The notes under the pieces were generated by a model. That model was not told the DNA's origin and made no database searches. It was given only the letters and a program-made list of their open reading frames with translations. Position numbers and translations under genes: made by a program. From JBJMHZ01 sp045807125 (GTDB taxonomy: Bacteria > Actinomycetota > Actinomycetes > JAWWOL01), in the NCBI GenBank assembly GCA_045807125.1, contig JBJMHZ010000035.1, forward strand, positions 55,111 to 119,110: DNA of 64,000 nucleotides, given 5' to 3'. Shown one piece after another: positions 58,071-64,000 of this stretch. Position 1 is the first letter of the stretch. Each line of letters begins with the position of its first letter.

Positions 58071-59524
58071 CCGAACGCGGCGACCAGCTCGTCGTGCAGT
58101 CCCGGATCGCCGAGCAGCAGCACCTCGTCACCGGCGCGCAGCTGCGTGCTCCCGCGGACGTGCACCAGCTCGCCGGCCCGGATGACGAACGCGACCCACA
58201 CGTCGTCGGAGATCCCGCTGAGGTCGGCGACCGTGGTGCCGTCGGCGGGAGAGCCGAGGGCGACCGCGAACCGGTGCACGCCCTGCGGCTCGTCGCGCAA
58301 CCGGACGCCGAGCGCCCATGGCTCCGGCTCGACGGTGCGCATGGGAACCCGCAGGAGCCTCGCCGCCGCCGGCACGAGGCTGCCCTGCACGAGCACCGAG
58401 AGCGCGACCACCACCACGACCACGCCGTAGAGCCGCTCGGCGTCGGGCACCCCGGCGCTCAGCAGGAAGCTGCCGAGCAGGATCGGCACCGCGCCCTTGA
58501 GCCCGGCCCACAGCACGAAGGCGCGCTCGCCCCTACCGAGCTCGACCGGCAGCAGGCACAGGCCGACGACCAGTGGCCGCACCACGAGCGCGAGCGCCGC
58601 GGCCAGCACCAGCCCGGGCACCAGCACGTCGCGGTGGGCCAGCGCACCGACGTCGACGGAGAGCCCGAGCAGGACGAAGGCCACGATCTCGCCGAGGCTC
58701 GCGAGCGCGCCGTGGAACCGTACGATCTCCCGCTTGTACGGCGCCGCCTCGTCGCCCAGCAGGATGCCGGCCACGAAAACGGCGAGGAAGCCGGAGCCGT
58801 GCGCGACCGTGGCCGCACCGAACACCGCCATCGCGCCGGCGAGCGTCCGCAGCGGGTACAGGCCCTCGCTCGGCAGCGGTACCCGGCGCATGAACCACAG
58901 CAGGGCAGCGCCGCCGGCGATGCCGGCCACCGCGCCGACCACCATCTGGAGCGCGAGCTCGCCTGCCACGTGACCGAGCGCCCCCGCGCTCACGCCGCCG
59001 GCCGCCAGCAACGCGGACATGAGCGCGATGCCGACCGGGTCGTTGGCGCCCGACTCGCCCTCGAGCAGCGTCCCGCTGCGCCCCGCCACCTCGCGCTTGC
59101 CGAGCACCGACAGCACGACCGCCGGGTCGGTCGGCGCGATCGCCGTACCGACGAGCAGGGCGATCCACCACTCGAAGCCCAGGGCGTAGTGGGCGAGCAG
59201 CGCGATCGCGACGGTGGTGGCGAACGTCCCCAGCACCCCGACCGATGCGACCGCACCGGCCACCGACCGGAAGCGGGCCCGGCCGATGTGCATCCCGCCG
59301 TCGAAGAGGATGACGACGAGGGCCGCCGTCACCAGCCGCTCGACGGTGCGGTGCGGCAGCGCGTGCAGGTGGGGCGCGAGGCCGGCGGCCACCGCTGCCC
59401 CCACGAGGAAGAACGCCGGCGTGGGGACGCGGGTGCGCTCGGAGAGCCGGTTGGACAGCACCGCGAGCAGCCCGACGGCGGCTCCCGCGAGCACGAGCCA
59501 GCCGAACGGCCGCGCGTCGCTCAT
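58055..59524 (-). CDS. Potassium/proton antiporter, CPA1 type with RCK_C domain (NhaP2/CvrA-like)
   Basis: A 489-residue membrane protein with about 12-13 hydrophobic segments and a cytoplasmic TrkA-C/RCK_C domain at the C-terminus (about 405-489: VRGSTQLRAGDEVLLLGDPG). The CPA core motif appears as GTAIAPTDPAVVLSVLGKRE followed by LLEGESGANDPVGIAL, which carries the ion-binding Asp residues. Length and domain order match NhaP2/CvrA, which exchange K+ (or Na+) for H+ and protect cell volume and pH. Ion preference cannot be read from sequence. It ends in a convergent 16-bp overlap with modC. Confidence 0.9.
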   Translation of the reverse strand: MSDARPFGWLVLAGAAVGLLAVLSNRLSERTRVPTPAFFLVGAAVAAGLAPHLHALPHRTVERLVTAALVVILFDGGMHIGRARFRSVAGAVASVGVLGTFATTVAIALLAHYALGFEWWIALLVGTAIAPTDPAVVLSVLGKREVAGRSGTLLEGESGANDPVGIALMSALLAAGGVSAGALGHVAGELALQMVVGAVAGIAGGAALLWFMRRVPLPSEGLYPLRTLAGAMAVFGAATVAHGSGFLAVFVAGILLGDEAAPYKREIVRFHGALASLGEIVAFVLLGLSVDVGALAHRDVLVPGLVLAAALALVVRPLVVGLCLLPVELGRGERAFVLWAGLKGAVPILLGSFLLSAGVPDAERLYGVVVVVVALSVLVQGSLVPAAARLLRVPMRTVEPEPWALGVRLRDEPQGVHRFAVALGSPADGTTVADLSGISDDVWVAFVIRAGELVHVRGSTQLRAGDEVLLLGDPGLHDELVAAFGQPAG

Positions 59525-59730
59525 GGGGTGCTCATCCGGGGGCTCCGATCGGCGGGTGGCATGCATCGACTCGTTGCCGACCAGGCTTCCCGGCGCACCG
59601 CTGCACAGGCTACCGCCGGCGGCCGGTGAACCGGCGGCCGCCCACCGCACGTGAACGACGGTGACGACGTACTCCGTCGTGGCCGCGCGGCCACCCATCT
59701 CGTATCGCTCGATCCAGGAAGGGACGCGCC

Positions 59731-60291
59731 ATGAGTCGCGTGCTTCGTACCTCCTTCATTCTCCGGCGCTCCGCCGCCGTCGCCCTCGGCGGTGGCGCGG
59801 CCGCGCTGGTCCTCGCCGCGTGCGGGGGTGGCTCGACCGGCAGCGCCGGCGCCGGCGGCGGTACGGCCGCCGCAGGGCAGCCGGCCGTGACCACGACCAC
59901 CGGCAGCGGTGGCAGCTACCTCACCGACGGCTCCGGTCGCGCGCTGTACGTCTTCTCCGCCGACAAGGGCACCACGTCGATGTGCACCGGCGGCTGCGCC
60001 CAGGAGTGGATGCCGTTCACCGCCGGGGCAGCACCGAAGGCGGCCGGCGCGGTCGTCGCCGGCAAGGTCGGCACCACCACCCGTGACGGCGGGCAGCGCC
60101 AGGTCGTCTACGCCGGCCACCCGCTCTACTACTTCGCCGGTGACCAGAAGCCGGGGCAGGCGAGCGGGCAGGGCCTCACCGACTTCGGCGGGACGTGGAC
60201 CCTGGTCAGCCCCAGCGGCACCGTGGTCGCGGCGGCCGCGCCGTCAGGCTCCGGGTCCTCCGGAGGCTCCTACGGCGGGTACGGCGGCTGA
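59731..60291 (+). CDS. Lipoprotein with secreted repeats of unknown function (COG4315 type)
   Basis: A 186-residue lipoprotein. Lipobox VLAAC with Cys31 follows a hydrophobic segment. Two copies of the COG4315 repeat are visible: SYLTDGSGRALYVFSADKGT with CTGGCAQEWMPF, and QVVYAGHPLYYFAGDQKPGQ with GTWTLVSPSG; the Cys pair in the first may form a disulfide or bind a ligand. A Ser/Gly tail ends in GGSYGGYGG. Members are abundant in soil bacteria but their role is unknown. AGGAAGGGA precedes the ATG. It is monocistronic, between the antiporter (divergent) and fadE5. Confidence 0.88.
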   Translation: MSRVLRTSFILRRSAAVALGGGAAALVLAACGGGSTGSAGAGGGTAAAGQPAVTTTTGSGGSYLTDGSGRALYVFSADKGTTSMCTGGCAQEWMPFTAGAAPKAAGAVVAGKVGTTTRDGGQRQVVYAGHPLYYFAGDQKPGQASGQGLTDFGGTWTLVSPSGTVVAAAAPSGSGSSGGSYGGYGG

Positions 60292-60363
60292 CCTCGGCAC
60301 CAGCCGGGCCGCATGGGCCGCACCTGCGACCGAATTTCGTTCTGTCACCTTGCGCACCGCCCC

Positions 60364-60402
60364 TTACCGGTGGGTAGCATAGGCGTTGTTACTCGCGAGT
60401 AC
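60364..60402. promoter_or_regulatory. Two tandem TetR-type operator palindromes upstream of fadE5
   Basis: TTACCGGTGGGTAG (60364-60377) and TTACTCGCGAGTAC (60389-60402) share the form TTACY-N4-RGTA-N, with centres 25 bp apart; the core TACTCGCGAGTA of the second is perfectly symmetric. A TAGCAT hexamer (60375-60380) between them is a likely -10, with TTGCGC (60350-60355) 19 bp upstream. TetR-family regulators of lipid genes use operators of this kind. Confidence 0.5.
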
Positions 60403-60432
60403 GCCATCGCTGCCGACCGGGAGACCCGCCCC

Positions 60433-62262
60433 ATGGGCCACTACAGGAGCAACCTTCGGGACATCGAGTTCAACCTCTTCGAGGTCCTCGGCCGGGGCGA
60501 GGTGCTCGGCACCGGGCCGTACGCGGAGACCGATGCGGCCACCGCCCGCGACATCCTCGCCGAGGTCGACCGGCTGGCGCGCGAGGAGCTCGCCGCGTCG
60601 TTCGAGGAGGGTGACCGCACCCCGCCGGTCTTCGACCCGGTGACGCACTCGGTCACCCTCCCCGAGGGCTTCAAGCGCTCGTACCGCGCGATGCAGGCCG
60701 GCGAGTGGTACCGCCTCGACCTGCCGCCCGAGCTGGGCGGCTTCGGGGCGCCACCGTCGCTGCGCTGGGCCGTCGCCGACCTGGTGCTCGGCGCCAACCC
60801 GGCGATCTTCATGTACATGGCCGGCCCCAGCTTCGCGAAGGTGCTGCACGGGCTCGGCACCGACGAGCAGAGGGTCCTCGCCCGCACCATGATCGATCAC
60901 CAGTGGGGCGCGACGATGGTGCTCACCGAGCCGGACGCCGGGTCCGACGTCGGCGCCGGGCGCACCAAGGCGGTGCGGCAGCCCGACGGCACCTGGCACA
61001 TCGAGGGCGTGAAGCGGTTCATCACCTCGGCCGACCACGACCTCGCCGACAACATCGTCCACCTCGTGCTGGCCCGCCCGGAGGGGCACGGCCCCGGCAC
61101 CAAGGGGCTCAGCCTGTTCATCGTGCCGAAGTTCCTCTGCGACTGGGAGACCGGCGAGCTCGGCGAGCGCAACGGCGTCCACGTCACGGCCGTCGAGCAC
61201 AAGATGGGCCTCAGGGCCTCCTCCACCTGCGAGCTCACGTTCGGCGAGAAGCAGCCGGCGATCGGCTACCTGCTCGGCGAGGTGCACGACGGCATCGCGC
61301 AGATGTTCCACGTGATCGAGTACGCCCGCATGATGGTCGGCAGCAAGGCCATCGCGACGCTGTCCACCGGTTACCTCAACGCGCTCGACTACGCCAAGAG
61401 CCGGGTGCAGGGCCCCGACCTCACCCGCATGACCGACCGGACGGCCCCGCGGGTGCCCATCAGCCACCACCCCGACGTGCGCCGCATGCTCATGCTGCAG
61501 AAGTCGTACGCGGAGGGGCTGCGCGCGCTGGTGCTGTTCACCGCGGTGCAGCAGGACGCGGTCGACCTCGCCGCCTCCAGCGGCGGGACCGACGACGACG
61601 CCGAGCGGCTGAACGACCTGCTGCTCCCGATCGTCAAGGGCGTCGGCTCGGAGCGGTCGTACGAGCTGCTCGCCCTGTCGCTGCAGGTGCTCGGCGGCTC
61701 CGGCTACCTCCAGGACTACCCGATCGAGCAGTACATCCGCGATGCCAAGATCGACACCCTGTACGAGGGGACCACCGGCATCCAGAGCCTCGACCTGTTC
61801 TTCCGCAAGATCGTGCGGGACAAGGGCAAGGCGCTGACCACGCTGCTCGCCCAGGTGCAGGAGCTCGCCGACGGCGAGGCCGGCAACGGGCAGCTGAAGG
61901 ACGAGCGGAAGCTGCTCGGCCAGGCGCTCGCCGACGTGCAGGGCATCATCGGGTCGATGGTCGGCTTCCTGACCTCGGCGCAGGAGGACGTGCGCAACGT
62001 CTACAAGGTCGAGCTCAACACGGTGCGGCTGCTGCTCTGCCTCGGCGACCTGGTGATCGGCTGGCTGCTGCTCCGGCAGGCTGCGGTCGCGCTCGACGCG
62101 CTCACCGCGGGCGCCACCGGGCGCGACAAGGCGTTCTACGAGGGCAAGGTGGCCGCCGCGACGTTCTTCGCGCAGGCCCGGCTGCCGCTGATCGGCGCCG
62201 AGCGCGCGATCGCCGAGGCCACGACCCTCGAGCTCATGGACCTCGACGAGGCCGCCTTCTAG
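60433..62262 (+). CDS. fadE5: Acyl-CoA dehydrogenase, FadE5 type
   Basis: A 609-residue flavoenzyme catalysing the first, FAD-dependent step of beta-oxidation. The ATG at 60433 gives MGHYRSNLRDIEFNLFEVLG, the conserved start of mycobacterial FadE5 (611 residues); earlier frame starts add unrelated sequence. Visible: the acyl-CoA/FAD segment VLTEPDAGSDVGAGRTKAV, the flavin helix LQVLGGSGYLQDYPIEQYIR, and the catalytic base Glu445 in DTLYEGTTGIQSLD, matching FadE5 Glu447. A C-terminal helical extension (about 465-609) marks this broad-chain-length subfamily. Electrons would pass to ETF and then to EtfD, encoded 12 kb upstream. Two tandem operator-like palindromes precede it. Confidence 0.95.
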   Translation: MGHYRSNLRDIEFNLFEVLGRGEVLGTGPYAETDAATARDILAEVDRLAREELAASFEEGDRTPPVFDPVTHSVTLPEGFKRSYRAMQAGEWYRLDLPPELGGFGAPPSLRWAVADLVLGANPAIFMYMAGPSFAKVLHGLGTDEQRVLARTMIDHQWGATMVLTEPDAGSDVGAGRTKAVRQPDGTWHIEGVKRFITSADHDLADNIVHLVLARPEGHGPGTKGLSLFIVPKFLCDWETGELGERNGVHVTAVEHKMGLRASSTCELTFGEKQPAIGYLLGEVHDGIAQMFHVIEYARMMVGSKAIATLSTGYLNALDYAKSRVQGPDLTRMTDRTAPRVPISHHPDVRRMLMLQKSYAEGLRALVLFTAVQQDAVDLAASSGGTDDDAERLNDLLLPIVKGVGSERSYELLALSLQVLGGSGYLQDYPIEQYIRDAKIDTLYEGTTGIQSLDLFFRKIVRDKGKALTTLLAQVQELADGEAGNGQLKDERKLLGQALADVQGIIGSMVGFLTSAQEDVRNVYKVELNTVRLLLCLGDLVIGWLLLRQAAVALDALTAGATGRDKAFYEGKVAAATFFAQARLPLIGAERAIAEATTLELMDLDEAAF

Positions 62263-62416
62263 CCTGGCCGGGCCCGTCCGGCGGCCCGGCGCACGGCGAT
62301 GCCCGCTGCTCCGTACGGGTGGTGGTCAGGCCGTACCGCTGGCCGGGTGAGCGCCTAGTTGGTATCAACCATGCAACTACCGACTCCACTAGGTGATCGC
62401 TGCCGGAGGAGGCTGC

Positions 62417-64000
62417 ATGAGCCCGGTCAAGCACGTCTTCGTCCTGATGATGGAGAACCGCTCGTTCGACCATGTCTTCGGCTACTCCGGCCTCACCGGC
62501 ACCGATGCGCGGACCGGGGCGGCGACCGAGGTGGAGGGACTGCTCCATCGCGACGGCACCAACGTCGATCCGCGGACCGGCGAGGTGATCCGGACGAGCC
62601 CCTCGGCGGCGTTCATCGACCCGACCGACGTCGAGCACGAGCTCGCCGACGTGATGACCCAGCTGTGCGGGCCGGACGCGGTGCCGGCCAACGGCCGCTT
62701 GAGCGGTGGCAACTACCCGCCCATCAACAACAGCGGCTTCGTCGCGGACTACCTCGAGACGGCGCCCGCGACCGGCGCGCCCTTGCAGATCGACCTGCCG
62801 ATGCAGTGCTTCGACCCGTCCGACCTGCCCATCCTGACCACGCTCGCTCGCGAGTTCGCGGTCTGCGACCACTGGTTCGCCGCGATCCCGGGCCCCACGT
62901 GGCCCAACCGGTTCTGGGTGCACGGCGCGTCGCCGACGACCGAGCGGGTGGCCGACTCGCCATCCAAGGTGCGCCTCGTCGGAGCGCTGACCACGGATGG
63001 CTTCCGCTACGCCAACGGCACGATCTATGACCGGCTCATGCAGAAGGGCCTGCCCTACAAGGTCTACACGATGAGCCGGTGCGCCCAGGTCAAGGGCATC
63101 AGCATCGAGAACGGCCTGGCCAGCGTCGCGACGGGCGATCTGGACGCCTTCCAGCTCGACCTCCAGCACGCCGGCCCGGACTTCCCGCCGTACGCCTTCA
63201 TCGAGCCGCACCCCGGCTCCCTCGGCATACCCGACCTGGTCTGCGGGAGCGACGACGATCAGAACGACATGCACCCACCCTCCGACGTGCGGAAGGGCGA
63301 GGAGCTCATCCGCCTCGTCTACGAGCGCATCCGGGCATCGGCGATCTGGCCGCAATCGGCCCTCGTCATTCTCTTCGACGAGCACGGCGGCTACTACGAC
63401 CACCTCCGGCCGCCGGACGAGAACGCGCCGGCCCCGGGCGACGGGCCTCCCGACGCCACGTACGGGTTCCGCTTCGATCGGCGAGGCGTGCGGATCCCCG
63501 CCCTGGTCATCTCGCCCTTGATCAAGCGCCACACCATCGACCACACGCTGTACGACCACACGTCGGTGCTCGCCACTGTCGAGCGCTTGCTCGGGCTCGC
63601 ACCCCTGACCGAGCGCGACAAGCAAGCCAACGACTTCCTGCACCTGTTCTCGGAGGCGACGCCGAGGACCGACGCGCCGACGTCACTGGCGCCGTTCGAC
63701 TGCCACGCCGTCGACCTGGTGAACCATCGGTCGTGGGTCGGTGACTTCCTTGGCCTCGGGCACGATCAGCTGCTCACCTACGCCCCGACCGACCAGCGCT
63801 GGTGGGTGCGAGCCTACCGCTCCGACGCCATCTCGTGGACGGCCGTATCCCACACGAACGGCTTCGGCAACACCGCGAGCGACCCCACCTGGATCGGCGA
63901 CTTCGCCGGGATCGGCCACGACCAGGTCCTCTTCTACTCGCCCGGCGACCAGAACTGGTGGCTCGGCACCTGCAATGCCACCGGCACCATGACCTGGAAG
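62417..64000 (+). CDS. Phosphoesterase family protein (phospholipase C/acid phosphatase-like), cut by right edge
   Basis: The first 528 codons of a longer gene. The N-terminal signature KHVFVLMMENRSFDHVFGYS and the metal-binding segments FAVCDHWFAAIPGPTWPNRF, EPHPG and VILFDEHGGYYDH identify the alkaline-phosphatase-fold phosphoesterases that include bacterial non-specific phospholipase C. From about residue 440 two copies of a repeat appear (SWVGDFLGLGHDQLLTYAPT and TWIGDFAGIGHDQVLFYSPG), an FG-GAP-like propeller that continues past the window. No signal peptide is visible at this start, although relatives are usually Tat-exported. GGAGGAGG sits six bases before the ATG. An inverted repeat (TAGTTG at 62356 with CAACTA at 62374) lies in the upstream gap. 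Confidence 0.88.
   Translation, partial: MSPVKHVFVLMMENRSFDHVFGYSGLTGTDARTGAATEVEGLLHRDGTNVDPRTGEVIRTSPSAAFIDPTDVEHELADVMTQLCGPDAVPANGRLSGGNYPPINNSGFVADYLETAPATGAPLQIDLPMQCFDPSDLPILTTLAREFAVCDHWFAAIPGPTWPNRFWVHGASPTTERVADSPSKVRLVGALTTDGFRYANGTIYDRLMQKGLPYKVYTMSRCAQVKGISIENGLASVATGDLDAFQLDLQHAGPDFPPYAFIEPHPGSLGIPDLVCGSDDDQNDMHPPSDVRKGEELIRLVYERIRASAIWPQSALVILFDEHGGYYDHLRPPDENAPAPGDGPPDATYGFRFDRRGVRIPALVISPLIKRHTIDHTLYDHTSVLATVERLLGLAPLTERDKQANDFLHLFSEATPRTDAPTSLAPFDCHAVDLVNHRSWVGDFLGLGHDQLLTYAPTDQRWWVRAYRSDAISWTAVSHTNGFGNTASDPTWIGDFAGIGHDQVLFYSPGDQNWWLGTCNATGTMTWK

Overview
The window is high-GC actinobacterial chromosome (Actinomycetota, probably a soil or surface-associated genus; the sequence alone does not fix the order). 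Supporting signs are frequent GTG starts, probable leaderless genes, the dnaK-grpE-dnaJ-hspR order with HspR (HAIR) operators, an EtfD (Rv0338c-type) membrane iron-sulfur protein, a FadE5-type acyl-CoA dehydrogenase and an actinobacterial GroES-like protein. No plasmid or phage backbone is seen. The only mark of integration is a short duplicated tRNA-Gly 3' end.

Layout. 0-2 kb: a FetAB-like ABC transporter (cut by the left edge) and class II fructose-bisphosphate aldolase. 2-11 kb: a giant secreted RHS/YD-repeat protein ending in an LHH (HNH/EndoVII-type) nuclease, followed on the same strand by two small overlapping genes, the second CbrC-like; this looks like a polymorphic toxin with a candidate immunity operon. 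11-15 kb: housekeeping genes (CoA-disulfide-reductase-like flavoprotein, GroES-like, DedA, glyA). 15-22.5 kb: a compact class II lanthipeptide unit (precursor, hairpin, LanM) divergent from a PadR regulator and a two-gene ABC transporter; a 10-bp motif is shared by both promoters. 22.5-25 kb: pyrE, a small unknown gene and a secreted S53 protease. 25.5-34 kb: a second giant protein (SpvB/FG-GAP/RHS) ending in a GH24 lysozyme-like domain.

34.5-41.7 kb: the HspR regulon (clpB, hspR, dnaJ, grpE, dnaK) with three HAIR palindromes. 41.7-48.8 kb: a DMT transporter, a large secreted M4 protease, EtfD, an ArsR-type regulator and tRNA-Gly(CCC). 48.8-52.8 kb: a cassette of about 0.9 kb bounded by the tRNA-Gly 3' end and a 21-bp copy of it, a membrane protein, and an RHH regulator/DUF4097 operon with a perfect palindrome in its promoter. 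52.8-54 kb: a frameshifted secreted protein gene. 54-58 kb: a VOC protein and a molybdate operon headed by an HTH-TOBE protein. 58-64 kb: a K+/H+-type antiporter, a repeat lipoprotein, FadE5 with two tandem operator-like palindromes, and a phosphoesterase cut by the right edge.

How the parts fit: the window carries a large secreted arsenal (two RHS proteins, S53 and M4 proteases, a lanthipeptide) beside central metabolism and stress genes. FadE5 and EtfD would act in one pathway, from acyl-CoA oxidation to the respiratory chain. The least ordinary items are the lanthipeptide/PadR/ABC unit with shared operator, the LHH-RHS toxin with a CbrC-containing downstream operon, and the SpvB-RHS-lysozyme protein with no evident immunity gene.
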